Origin: Bedellia somnulentella | Lineage: Eukaryota > Arthropoda > Insecta > Lepidoptera > Bedelliidae | Direction: 5' to 3' | Length of the DNA stretch: 64,000 nucleotides | NCBI GenBank assembly: GCA_963576735.1 | Contig: OY755171.1 | Location: forward strand, 15,066,001-15,130,000 | Part shown: one piece after another, positions 36,301 through 44,971 of the stretch | How positions within the stretch are numbered: position 1 is the first letter of the stretch | How the letters are laid out: the number at the start of each line of letters is the position of its first letter | Position numbers and translations under genes: made by a program | The notes under the pieces: model-generated | Databases searched by the model: none | Told to the model about the DNA's origin: nothing | The model's input: the letters and a program-made list of their open reading frames with translations, nothing else

Positions 36301-36949
36301 AGCCCATAATCAAAACTTACACTAGATTTCGTTGGTACCAACCTTTTTTTTGTTTTTTATAAGCATAAATTAACTTTACTCTTCTCTGTTTTAGTTAAGC
36401 CAACAACTCTCAACTCGAGATCTTGAAATCCAATCACTAAACGTTATAATTGATAACAAAAAGCAACAGCTACAAGTATTGGAGAAGATTATACTAACGC
36501 TGGAAGATCAAACTAGAGCTGAGCACCAGCAAAGGCAGAACAACTTGGAAAAAATATCAGCAATGGAGAAGCAAATAGAGAATTTTCAATGTTATACACA
36601 CGCCCCGCCGTCAGTAGATATGCCGATAGATAACTTGGATAGTCTTATTAAAATACTTGAGAAAGAATTACAACAGCCCTCTGTGCGAACGACAACCAAC
36701 AGAAAAAAGAAATCACTTCAACAATCAGACTCTGAGCTTGATAATATGTCTAACGAAATAAACAACAAAGAAATGTACGCTGATAGTAAACACACCAAGA
36801 AGAAACCTGGAACACACCCCCTCTCACCATGTGGAGACAAAAAATCTGACAATGTGTTTATCACATTAGACAGCTATAGGGAGTTAAAGAAATTTTATAA
36901 TGGAGAAAAAATTCAAAAGATGTTTAAACTCGCTGGACACAAGTTGTAA
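24213..36949 (+). CDS. ccB: long coiled-coil protein, 16 coding exons, 892 aa
   Basis: Coding exons: 24213-24305, 25423-25512, 26478-26534, 27716-27874, 28665-28839, 29503-29639, 29721-29854, 29998-30148, 30229-30414, 30631-30746, 30823-31058, 31139-31254, 34849-34970, 35043-35154, 35230-35469, 36395-36949. Sum 2679 nt, phase continuous, TAA stop. The N-terminus (about 80 residues) is short, basic and Cys/Arg/Pro rich. Residues from about 80 to 230 are helical; the remainder is coiled coil except for a polar tail of roughly 125 residues. Poly(A) signals follow at 37118 and 37131. It is divergent from ccA and convergent with ccC; exon phases match both. Function unknown. Introns carry SINE-1, SINE-2, Harbinger-like MITEs, a truncated LINE and a TTAA-flanked element. 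Confidence 0.88.
24455..24835 (+). mobile_element. SINE-1 copy, full length
   Basis: GTGATAGCTCAATGGGTAGA head to GGCGTAAACG and (TTATG)n tail; first intron of ccB. Confidence 0.8.
25423..25512 (+). CDS. ccB exon 2
   Basis: 90 nt, phase 0 to 0, acceptor ACTTTTCCAG and donor GTACGT. Encodes NRFPRQSTVPQPKQVIRMAD and a Pro/Ala/Arg end; basic and probably disordered. Confidence 0.8.
25592..25745 (+). mobile_element. SINE-2 copy with internal deletion
   Basis: GTGTAGTATCGGCTTAGAAT head joined to the CTCTGCCTACCCCG tail. Confidence 0.6.
25795..26145 (+). mobile_element. SINE-1 copy, diverged
   Basis: TTGATAGCTCAGTGGGAAGA and GGGTTCGACACC head, GTGACTATGTGTTTCATGG, TGTCGGGGATATACGGCACG tail. Confidence 0.6.
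26172..26430 (-). mobile_element. SINE-2 copy
   Basis: ATACTCACGGCTATAAATCC to CTAAGCCGACACTACCCAGC, ending 48 bp before ccB exon 3. Confidence 0.75.
26478..26534 (+). CDS. ccB exon 3
   Basis: 57 nt, phase 0 to 0, acceptor CTTTACAG and donor GTAAGT. Encodes RVVKTECCSTEPVITVAVQ. Confidence 0.75.
26725..26960 (-). repeat. A-rich LINE-like 3' remnant
   Basis: AAATCATTTATTTCAGGCTAGTAGCCC followed by an A-rich tract. A similar start (CATTTATTTCAGCTAATAGCCC) occurs at 59587, suggesting a shared repeat, family unknown. Confidence 0.35.
27261..27690 (-). mobile_element. SINE-2 copy interrupted by a MITE
   Basis: ACATATACACACGGCCATAA to AACCGGCACTACACGGC; the MITE at 27502-27661 splits its head. 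Confidence 0.75.
27502..27661. mobile_element. 160-bp MITE, ~40-bp inverted ends
   Basis: Ends TTAGGGGCAAGACACA / TGTGTCTTGCCCCTAA with inner GACGTAAGACGAGGACGC arms. Flanking TTA/TAA suggests the PIF/Harbinger type. Confidence 0.65.
27716..27874 (+). CDS. ccB exon 4
   Basis: 159 nt, phase 0 to 0, donor GTATGT. Polar start, then helix KLDNELKINMATYESVKNAI. The acceptor is about 27 bp from the 5' end of a SINE-2 copy that itself contains a MITE. Confidence 0.85.
28138..28585. mobile_element. 448-bp TIR element, TAA target duplication
   Basis: Inverted termini GGTCTAGACCACACGGTGGA and (complement) GGCCCAGAGCACATGGTGAA extend about 40 bp; TAA on both sides. Harbinger-like non-autonomous element in ccB intron 4. 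Confidence 0.6.
28665..28839 (+). CDS. ccB exon 5
   Basis: 175 nt, phase 0 to 1. Begins ATLAATYSAIKNLSLMLTSL. Compare FLECYATLK in ccC exon 5 (178 nt, same phases). The acceptor is followed by strong coding bias. Confidence 0.85.
28912..29015 (-). mobile_element. LINE 3'-end fragment, diverged
   Basis: GGGATAGGCTGAGACTATCGATC and GATCCTGGTGAACCTCTTGAG follow the pattern of the 32318 LINE end. Confidence 0.55.
29503..29639 (+). CDS. ccB exon 6
   Basis: 137 nt, phase 1 to 0, acceptor TTTTCAG, donor GTAATA. Contains CEEILVMRKDLFNWFESLIN, matching CVQSFTSRQEITDWIKELIS of ccA exon 5 at C, R, W, L and I. Confidence 0.9.
29721..29854 (+). CDS. ccB exon 7
   Basis: 134 nt, phase 0 to 2, acceptor TATTTTAG, donor GTAAGA. 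Helical, Gln/Asn/Asp rich; counterpart of ccA exon 6 (137) and ccC exon 7 (119). Confidence 0.9.
29998..30148 (+). CDS. ccB exon 8
   Basis: 151 nt, phase 2 to 0. Helix followed by a Pro/Lys break (KPPGPSYKIRKPRNE). The same region of ccC also ends in a Pro-rich break. Confidence 0.88.
30229..30414 (+). CDS. ccB exon 9
   Basis: 186 nt, 62 codons, phase 0 to 0. Classic coiled coil (ELKRQKSMYRDQFYKCEKQH). Same length as ccC exon 9; ccA exon 9 is 183 nt. Confidence 0.9.
30448..30582 (-). mobile_element. SINE-1 3' fragment
   Basis: TTCACGCCGTAGATTCCCGA to TTCACGTGATAGGGGG within ccB intron 9. Confidence 0.65.
30631..30746 (+). CDS. ccB exon 10
   Basis: 116 nt, phase 0 to 2, acceptor TTCTTTTTCAG, donor GA|GTAAAA. 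Same length and phase as exon 10 of ccA and ccC. Confidence 0.9.
30823..31058 (+). CDS. ccB exon 11
   Basis: 236 nt, phase 2 to 1, donor GTGAGT. Long uninterrupted coiled coil. Identical length to ccA exon 11. Confidence 0.9.
31139..31254 (+). CDS. ccB exon 12
   Basis: 116 nt, phase 1 to 0, acceptor TTTATCAG. Encodes QQQHNLEIKVTEEIEILKFE and onward. The following intron is 3.6 kb and filled by SINEs, a TTAA-flanked element and a LINE. Confidence 0.9.
31699..31973 (-). mobile_element. younger SINE-2 copy nested in an older one
   Basis: CATACATATACTCACGGCCA to AACCAGCACTACATGACAC, flanked by AAAATTACTGT together with the adjacent element. Confidence 0.65.
31978..32200. mobile_element. 223-bp TTAA-flanked element (piggyBac-like MITE?)
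   Basis: TTAA lies at 31974 and 32201, ends are CCC...GGG. Inside is a GC-rich palindrome GAGGCGCCCGGGCGCCTC, repeated in part as GCGCCCGAGCGCCTC. Confidence 0.5.
32318..34765 (-). mobile_element. 5'-truncated LINE (endonuclease end, reverse transcriptase)
   Basis: A 12-bp duplication AATAATTTCGTA flanks it (32306-32317, 34766-34777). Minus-strand frames give the endonuclease end (MIDFVIVDERL...GTDHFLV) and reverse transcriptase: FIDLEKAYDRV, SRGVRQGCVASPWLFNLF, then ADDQVLLA. The Tyr codon of the YADD box is a TAA stop (33167-33169). A second stop is at 33935 and a frameshift lies between 34126 and 34198, so it is dead. The tail is GTGAGTATATG(TATG)n. Possibly RTE-like; clade uncertain. Located in ccB intron 12. 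Confidence 0.9.
34849..34970 (+). CDS. ccB exon 13
   Basis: 122 nt, phase 0 to 2, acceptor TTTGTAG only 71 bp after the LINE's distal target-site duplication. Begins MSLEDYAKNEECLKQDIDTK. Confidence 0.88.
35043..35154 (+). CDS. ccB exon 14
   Basis: 112 nt, phase 2 to 0. Coiled coil SENRLASYVTEMTEVKNNVL; donor GTAAAA. Counterparts ccA exon 14 (103), ccC exon 15 (118). Confidence 0.88.
35230..35469 (+). CDS. ccB exon 15
   Basis: 240 nt, phase 0 to 0. Equal to the sum of ccA exons 15 and 16 (132 + 108). Shares L, S, L, K, A and terminal N positions with them in an ungapped reading. Confidence 0.9.
35590..35621 (-). mobile_element. Helitron-like 3' terminus fragment
   Basis: Minus strand ...CGGGTGAGCTAG resembles the 3' end of the element at 5697-5967; interrupted immediately by a MITE. 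Confidence 0.35.
35622..36208. mobile_element. 587-bp TIR element, TAA target duplication
   Basis: Ends GGGTCGATCCACACTATAGT are inverted over about 50 bp (including CGGTCTGATCTC); TAA at 35619 and 36209. Harbinger-like, non-coding, in the last intron of ccB. Confidence 0.7.
36395..36949 (+). CDS. ccB exon 16 (last, long tail)
   Basis: 555 nt including TAA. The first 64 codons match ccA exon 17 (QQ..R..EIQ.L..K.QQ.Q.LEKI..LE.Q). The remaining ~120 codons are a polar, Lys/Ser/Asn-rich tail ending RELKKFYNGEKIQKMFKLAG; no counterpart is seen in ccA or ccC. Confidence 0.92.
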   Translation, partial: LSQQLSTRDLEIQSLNVIIDNKKQQLQVLEKIILTLEDQTRAEHQQRQNNLEKISAMEKQIENFQCYTHAPPSVDMPIDNLDSLIKILEKELQQPSVRTTTNRKKKSLQQSDSELDNMSNEINNKEMYADSKHTKKKPGTHPLSPCGDKKSDNVFITLDSYRELKKFYNGEKIQKMFKLAGHKL

Positions 36950-37117
36950 CTATTACTTAGTAACGCATACGGATAATTAATTTATTATTGTTCAACTGAA
37001 TGTTTGTGGTGGACTGTCAAGTGAATTGTTTGGTGCTGAAGGTCACAAATAATAGTGGTGAAAATTGTTTGTGTAAACTATAACATAGAAAATTGCACTG
37101 ATCACTATTTGTATTAA

Positions 37118-37136
37118 AATAAAATGCAAGAATAAA
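37118..37136 (+). promoter_or_regulatory. candidate poly(A) signals of ccB
   Basis: Two AATAAA hexamers at 37118 and 37131 lie about 170-185 nt beyond the ccB stop, before a T-rich stretch. They are the only good hexamer pair close downstream. Confidence 0.5.
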
Positions 37137-37466
37137 ATAGTAATTACATTTATTTCATTTATTGCAATTAGTCCCAGTAGATAGTGTAAAATTATTTGAC
37201 ATACTGATATGTACTTCACATGGCACAACAGGAAATAATACGCAGTTTACTTATCTGAAATGAAATAAGCAAAGCCTCAATTTTATGAAGGTTTAAAATA
37301 TTATTGGTTATTAATAAAGAAAATGGATGTCGATTTTGTATTGCTACATAATTTGGTATAAGAAAAGACGTTGGCTTAATGTTTTCATCAAATCCACGTT
37401 GATAAGACGACGTAGAAAAGCAGTAAGCAAATGAGTTCATTTGAAGTTTCTTATGAGCTTTATTTC

Positions 37467-37606
37467 ACATAAACATAACATAACATAACATAAACGTACA
37501 CGCCGAATATCCCCGAAGGGGTTGGCAGAGGTACTAATACTTCTGAACATCACGTGACTTTGTCACCTGGTGTTCAGAGTACCCACGTTTTGCATGGACA
37601 GTGTAC
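37467..37606 (-). mobile_element. SINE-1 3' fragment
   Basis: (ATAAC)n, GTACACGCCGAATATCCCCG, AACATCACGTGACTTTGTCA to GCATGGACAGTGTAC; 0.5 kb beyond ccB. Confidence 0.7.
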
Positions 37607-37696
37607 TTCACATAAACTTTGATAAAAATTAATTTCGTTATTTACCGCAGTACCTTTCTTTGTGACGTAGTAAACATCTCAATTCAAAAACTTAAA

Positions 37697-37970
37697 CGTT
37701 CACGCCGTATATACCCGAAGCGGTTGGCAGAGGTACTAATACTTCTAAACATCACGTGACGTTGTCACGAATATTACCCACGTCTTATTCACATGACTAA
37801 ATGCAACTCATCCCTGTGGGTTTTCTCACGATGTTTTCCCTCACCTTTAACCACCATGATAAATTAACCACACATATGACTTTAAAAAAGACAAATCGGT
37901 GTGGACCCGGGATTTGAGCTCTCATCGTCTTCGCGTTAAACGGTGTTCTACCAACTGTGCTCACGGTTGC
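37697..37970 (-). mobile_element. SINE-1 copy with internal deletion
   Basis: CGTTCACGCCGTATATACCC to CCAACTGTGCTCACGG; the middle CTATCGCCG segment is missing. Confidence 0.65.
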
Positions 37971-37973
37971 TTA

Positions 37974-38678
37974 GGGCCAGTTTTTTGATCCGTGGTTAAC
38001 TCAACAATTTGTTAAATATCGTAACCATTAGTTAAATATCAGCAAAATGCATTTTTCGACCCGTGGTTAGAGCAACTAATGGTCAAATATCGAACCAAAA
38101 TGGATTTACGATTTAACTACTGGTTAGTCATTTAACTATAGTCAATGTAACAAATGGTTATATTTTTAACTCCGGATCAAAAAACTGGCCCTTGTTCGAT
38201 ATTTGACCATTAGTTACTCTAACCACGGGTCAAAAAATGCATTTTGCTGATATCCTGGTCCCTTATGCCAGTTTTTTGATCCGTAGTTAAAAATATAACC
38301 ATTTGTTACATTGACTATAGTTAAATGACTAACCAGTAGTTAAATCGTAAATCCATTTTGGTTCGATATTTGACCATTAGTTACTCTAACCACGGGTCAA
38401 AAAATGCATTTTGCTGATATCTAACTAATAGTTACGATATTTAACAAATTGTTGAGTTAAGCACGGATCAAAAAACTGGCCCTTTGTTAAACAATTTGTT
38501 AAATATCGTAACTATTAGTTAGATATCAGCAAAATGCATTTTTTGACCCGTGGTTAGAGTAACTAATGGTCAAATATCGAACAAAAATGGATTTACGATT
38601 TAACTACTGGTTAGTCATTTAACTATAGTCAATGTAACAAATGGTTATATTTTTAACTCCGGATCAAAAAACTGGCCC
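37974..38678. mobile_element. cluster of MITE copies in alternating orientation
   Basis: A ~218-bp unit with GGGCCAGTTTTTTGATCCG ends is complete at 37974-38191, partial and inverted at 38194-38263, inverted at 38266-38482, and direct (left end missing) at 38485-38678. TTA flanks the whole cluster (37971, 38679). Confidence 0.75.
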
Positions 38679-38769
38679 TTAGTAGTAAACACGTGAGTAA
38701 AGATACTCTTTGAAATATCCGCTTGCCATTTTTAGATACAAAGAAGTAAAAAATCTAACATACATTAAT

Positions 38770-39033
38770 ATATACTCACGGCTATAAATCCCTAAAAGGT
38801 GTAGCCAGAGCTTCAGAATCAAAAAATTCTTCGCTCACTTTTGCAAGTAAAAAATTGAAAAAGGGGAAAAGATTGTATGATAAATGTTTTTGGTGGTGGA
38901 TCTCCAACCACATCACCCAAAAATAAATTATAAAGCCCCGATACCCTTAATGGCCTCTTACGATCACCCACGAGCTACGATCATCCACAAGAAGAAATGG
39001 TAGTGCTATTTTAAGTCGATACTACACAGCAAG
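38770..39033 (-). mobile_element. SINE-2 copy
   Basis: TATACTCACGGCTATAAATC to TTAAGTCGATACTACACAGC; its last 100 bp are partly repeated at 39066-39108 as a tandem of the SINE head. Confidence 0.7.
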
Positions 39034-39065
39034 TAAATAATCTACGTTTAGAAAAGAATAAAACG

Positions 39066-39108
39066 AGAAGAAATGGTAGTGCTATTCTAAGCCGACACTA
39101 CACAGCAA
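39066..39108 (-). repeat. duplicated SINE-2 head
   Basis: AAGAAATGGTAGTGCTATT...GACACTACACAGCAAGTAAATAA repeats 38993-39037; a short tandem duplication. Confidence 0.6.
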
Positions 39109-39390
39109 GTAAATAAATCTACGTTAAGATAAAAATAAAACAAGCTTAATTATGAGATTTACAAGAGTGTGTATGTATAAGTCTGTAACATATAATGTGT
39201 GAACCCAACTATATTTTTAGCAAATGTGTATAACATAAATGCTGGCCCATTAATAGTTCACATACAATAGTACCTCTATTTCGTTATATTTAACCATTGT
39301 CAACAGTTTCAGACCTTGTTTTAATATTTTCTAGCTACTAAAGCATTTGGACAAGACAGGACAAGTAAGGCTCTATTAACTCAAAATGTT

Positions 39391-39624
39391 CTAACCCGAC
39401 ATGATTGCCGATTGGTTAATAGGGAACCCCAGTATTCCCTGACACTCGCGCTCGAGCAACGTGCGCCGATTCTCAAGCTGCATGCGGACTCGCCGCTCCC
39501 GTTCCAACTGCAAACTCTGCGCGAACAAGGCACGCTCCAGAGCGAGCACGCGCGTACGTTCGGCTCGGAGGGCAGACCATGTTCCCGTGTTCGACACACA
39601 TAATGACGTCAGCGAACGTATAAC
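39391..39624 (-). CDS. ccC exon 17 (last)
   Basis: 234 nt including TAG, acceptor CTATAG. Arg/Glu/Leu helix (ALRAERTRVLALERALFA) with strong GC-rich codon use, ending NQSAIMSG. LExx pattern parallels ccA exon 17 without clear identity. Confidence 0.85.
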   Translation of the reverse strand, partial: VIRSLTSLCVSNTGTWSALRAERTRVLALERALFAQSLQLERERRVRMQLENRRTLLERECQGILGFPINQSAIMSG

Positions 39625-42600
39625 CTATAAAATGATAAGAAAAAAAGATTAATGTATCACTTTTGTAAAAAACATAGCTGAAAATAGAAGATATCTATTA
39701 AGATAGCAAAGTGGTTAGAACACGCGGTTATTATAAAGACAGGCGTCGGTTTTCGCCCCATCCCTGACCCGGGCCTACAGCAATATATCTTTTCTAAAGT
39801 CATATGTGTGATTAATTTATCTTAGTTGTTAACAGTGAGGCCCTCACAGCCTGTGAGGGAAAATATCGTGAAAAAACCCACATGACTAAGTTCTACTTAA
39901 TAATGTGACAGCGTATTCGTACAAAATGGCGATAGGCCTGTCCACTATCACTTGAGTATACTGTCCAAGCAAAATGTGGGTACTCTGAACACGAGGTGAT
40001 AATGTCACGTGATGTTCAGAAGTATTAGTACCTATGCTAACCCCTTCGGGAATGTAAGGCGTGAACGTTTGAGTTTGAATTTTGAAATCCAAACATTAAC
40101 AGAAATATAAAATGAGATACAGATAATATCAATACTTCGTTTTGGTAAATAAAAAAAAAGTTGCCTTAAAAATATTATCAATATTCAACCAATAGACGTC
40201 CGTCCATTGAATCAAAATTACTTGTTGTCAATGACTCATTGTGGCTACTACTTCTAAGATATCGGAAACTAGAAACTTACATCTGGACGATCGCGCTCAT
40301 CAACAGATTCGTTATCTTTTTCGTTCTCATCACAAACAAAGTTGTTACGCAGACGTGTAACTCGCGCGAACAGCTCGGCCGAACGTTCGTGCCGCTCGAG
40401 CATTAGAGCCCTAGAAGCCGCCGCCATCAGCAATGAGGCTCGCTCACGATTCAGTTTTTGAACTTGTTGCTGCAGTTCCACCACCTATATATAAATTTCA
40501 AAATTCTTGACTTACTATAGTAAATTGAGTGAAGAAACATACACATTATGTTACATTTTATGTAATGAGCATACATACATATACCTACCCACGGCATTAG
40601 TTCCCATTGGGTTAGGCGTATATTATTACGCTTTGCATGATCCTAGCAAACCTCTCGAGCTTTATTTACTTTACAATATTTTTATACGTGCCTATTTATT
40701 CTTGGTACTTCGGACGGCTGGTTTTGATGATTTTGATTATCAACAAATTTTGCCTTAATATGTCGACAATAATAAGCAGAAGGATAATTCTAAACAATAT
40801 TCTTCTGTATACTCAGTGACTAAAATTACTAAAGTTACAAATAACCTGTATTTCTAAATCACCGTGTGGATGTTCTTTAACATTATTGTAATATTGCCGT
40901 AATTTCTGAATTTCTATTCGCATGTCCGAAATTTGTATCTTCAAGTTCTGAACTGTTTTTTCCCTGGAAAAAAGAAGTACTTTTTTGTAGAAATGAAATA
41001 AATATTTTATTTTTATTAAGAAGAGTTATAGTTTGATGTTTTATTCATCAGACAAACCGCACAATATGCCCAAATTTTTACTTTCACACTACCAAGGCTT
41101 AATGTTTTTGTTTTGCTGGTGTTACCTGCTTATAAAAATGTTTTTTCGGCACAACTTCAGGATTTAATATGATTTTAAAACCCTTCTTGGTTCTATTTGT
41201 CTTATTTTGTTTCTAAAAACCCCATTATGTAGTCCTTGCTTTCAAAATATTAATTTACGAGGGGCATGCCAAAAGAAACTATATACTCGAAAAATATAAA
41301 ATGTATTCTTTATTACAAGTATCGATCTTTTCAAAGTATTCACCCTGAGCAAGTATACACTTTTCCATACGTCTGAACCAATTGGAAAATACCTGTGAAC
41401 ACTCTTCTTTAGATACCTCAGAAATCTCGAAATTATAGGCAACCAGCGCATCTTCTTTGCTTTTAAACCTCTTCCCCTTCAGTTTTTCTTTGATTTTTGG
41501 AAACAAGTAAAAATCACAAGGTGCTAGGTCAGGGGAATATGGCGGGTGAGGAAGAATTGACACCTTTTTCGAGTTGAAAAAGTCTAGTGTTCTGGCAGAC
41601 GTGTGCGGCGCCGCATTGTCGTGGTGCCAGAGAAGGTGCCGGATTCCAGACTTCGGTCGCTTGTCACACCAAGCTGATATTACTGCTAGAGCACGAACTG
41701 TCGCATACCATTCGGAGTTCACCGTTCTTTCATTCTTTAGCACAACAGTAGCAATATGACCCGTTTTGCAGAAAAACGAGGCGACCATTTGTTTCTGTGT
41801 GCTTCGTGCACGGCGACATTTCGTTGGAGTTGGCTCGTCTTCAAAGCACCATACAGTCGACTGTCGCTTTGATTCGGGATCATAGTTATATAACTATGTT
41901 TCGTCACTAGCCAGTATATCATATACGTTTTTTTTTCGCCTCCGTTGAATTTATCTATCATGAATAGGCACCAATCCACCCGACGGTCTTTCTGCTCATC
42001 GGTAAGTTTGTGCGGCACCCATCTCGAACAACGTTTGCAGAGAGAAAGGTGGTCGAGAATTATGGTTTGCATTGCTGCTGATCCAATTCCTAGTTCTAAC
42101 TCTAGCTCTACACACGTAAGTCGTCGGTTTTCGCGAATAAGTTTTTCGATTGCACGAACGTTTTCTTGCGTGACCGCGGTTGGCGGCCGTCCTTTCTTCG
42201 CTTCATCTTCGAGACATCCCCGTCCTCTTTTAAATTCAGCAAACCAATTGAATACTGTTACTCTGGAACAAGCAGACTCACCAAAAGTAGAAGCCAAAAG
42301 TTCAAAACATTCTTGAGGCTTTAAACCTTTTTTAAAGTCATAATAAATCATAGCGCGAAAATCACGTCGACTGAGCTCCATTGTTGCAAGTGAATTCCCG
42401 CCAGATTCTCGGTAAAATGATGCTCATACAAATAAAAATAAATAATTAAGTGTGTTCTATATTCAAATATGTCAATAAAAAACCAGCTTATAAGATGGTG
42501 TATAGCTTGCCATTGTCAATTAAAAAAGAGTATCTAACTTCTATTTGCATGCCCTTCGTATATTTTTTGTGTTGGATCTTTGATCGTAAATTCAGTTGAA

Positions 42601-44937
42601 CAAAAGTCGAGTAGCTACACTCATGAAGTATGACAAGACATAGAAATTTAGGCCTGGCTAAAGATTTCATCCCATGATGACTACATTCAAAGCCGAGATC
42701 TATCTCATAAAATTTACAAGCATATTTTTTTACTTACGACATCGTTTTGTCCGCTTTTAAGTCATGGATATGTTTCTCTAATATCATTATTTGTCCTTCT
42801 TTCTCAACTAGCTCCACCGTCATTGTATCATGTACCATTCCAGGCTCGTGTCCTTCCTGTACACAAAATAATAATTGCGTATTCAATTTTTTCAATAGAA
42901 AATTGAATAAAATATGTGTGGTAGGTAGGTCTTACGATGATACGAATATAAAGGATCAATGTCAAAGATAAATAGTAAATTTTGACAAAAATGGTCCGAT
43001 TCCAAACTTTGAAACATGAACGTCTATTTTTATGAAATTTGCTGTCATCATGTGAGTTTATAATGAGAATTTACTCAACTCCTTAATTGCTTATAGAAAA
43101 AAAAAACAAGTTATTTACTACTGAAAAGATAAAAACTCTTATTTTACCGCTATCTGCGACAGCAGTTGCAAGAACTTCTCCTTATCTTCACGACTCTTCT
43201 TGAGCGCCTCTTCCGTCTTTGTGAGCGCGGCTTGCTTCTCTTGAAGCTCTTTCCACATGTGAGTTTCTCTTTCGGTAGGCTCGATTTCTGAAAGAGTTAC
43301 AACATTGTTATTAAGTAAAATTTTTGGTGTAGGTTTAGACATGAACGTATCATTTCAACGATAAAGGACAAAAATTACCTGGGGTTTAAATTATATAATA
43401 ATACTTCATGTATAAGACTAGTTTGATTGTATTGTAATTAAATCGACTGAACCTCTCCGCTTTTTGTCGGTTTTTATTGCAGTTGTGGTTATTATGTCTT
43501 AATTACACCATATATTCGGTGTATACTACCAGAACACGTTTTCTCAACGAGTAAAAATTACAATTGCATTTACTCCAAATTAATTAGACGCAAGCAAGCA
43601 TTATTTTGTTTCATTCCAATTGGATGTGTAATTGTGTATGTTTATTTTATTATTGTGAAACAGATATTGATTTGTTTTATATTTGCTGGTATTGTACTAA
43701 TGAATGGTGTGGAAATACATGAAAGACACTTGATGTAAGGAATACAGGAAAACTACCCATACTAATTATTTACAGGAACAACAATCATTTATAATCCTCC
43801 TGATGCCCACGGTCCTTATGTGAGTACTTAACAAATAAAGTTGTTACTCATAAATAAATGATGTTATTAAAGGAAAGAAAATTTTCGACACTGGCGGGGT
43901 TCGAACCCGCGACCTTCGGGTATACGCCCCCGTCGCTCTGCCAACTGACACTGTAGCTCAGTTGGCAGAGCGACGGGGGCGTATACCCGAAGGTCGCGGG
44001 TTCGAACCCCGCCAGTGTCGAAATTTTTCTTTCCTTTAATAACATCATTTATTTATGAGTAATAATCCCCACATGAGGAATTCATGTCAAAAAACATTAA
44101 ATAAAGTTGTTACTGCCCAAGCAATAAAAAACATTTTCTGGACTAAATGCCCACGGTCCTTCTCCGAGGACGAATACTTTGCGTTTGAACAACATTTAAA
44201 TTAGTATTTTTTTTACTTTGATTATCTGCCCACGGTCCTCACATGAGGACTAATTATTTCCGCTTTAAAACTATTTTGAGACTGGTTACTTTTTTAATAC
44301 ATTACCCGTACATAGTACTAGGAACACTAAATAATATTTTTTGCGACATTTATTCAAGTTTAAGTTTCTGGGCAGTAAGCTAGGTAAACGCAATAGTCCT
44401 TGTGTGAGGACCGTGGGCAGATAGTCATAAAAATAATAAGACCGGCTGGGCATCAGGAGGATACTACCAGAACACGTTTTCTCAACGAGTAAAAATTACA
44501 ATTGCATTTACTCCAAATTAATTAGACGCAAGCAAGCATTATTTTGTTTCATTCCAATTGGATGTGTAATTGTGTATGTTTATTTTATTATTGTGAAACA
44601 GATATTGATTTGTTTTATATTTGCTGGTATTGTACTAATGAATGGTGTGGAAATACATGAAAGACACTTGATGTAAGGAATACAGGAAAACTACCCATAC
44701 TAATTATTTACAGGAACAACAATCATTTATAAACATATATAGATTATTGAACTTAATTAATATTACATAATTTGAATGTTTTTGTTCATGTAAACCTCAT
44801 GTGGGAATTATCTATATATCTATACTTATAATAAATCTGTAGAGAGGTCAATTCTGTACATGAAATATATTTTCAAAATAACTATCAGGTTGTGATTAGG
44901 GATCGATACTGATGCCAAAAATGCAATCAGTAAAATT

Positions 44938-44971
<34 letters not shown>

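Noticed and set aside
43947..44022. Functional tRNA gene
   Set aside because: Acceptor, D and T stems look good, but the anticodon loop has 8 nt and the unit is part of a repeated palindromic element, so it is treated as tRNA-derived.
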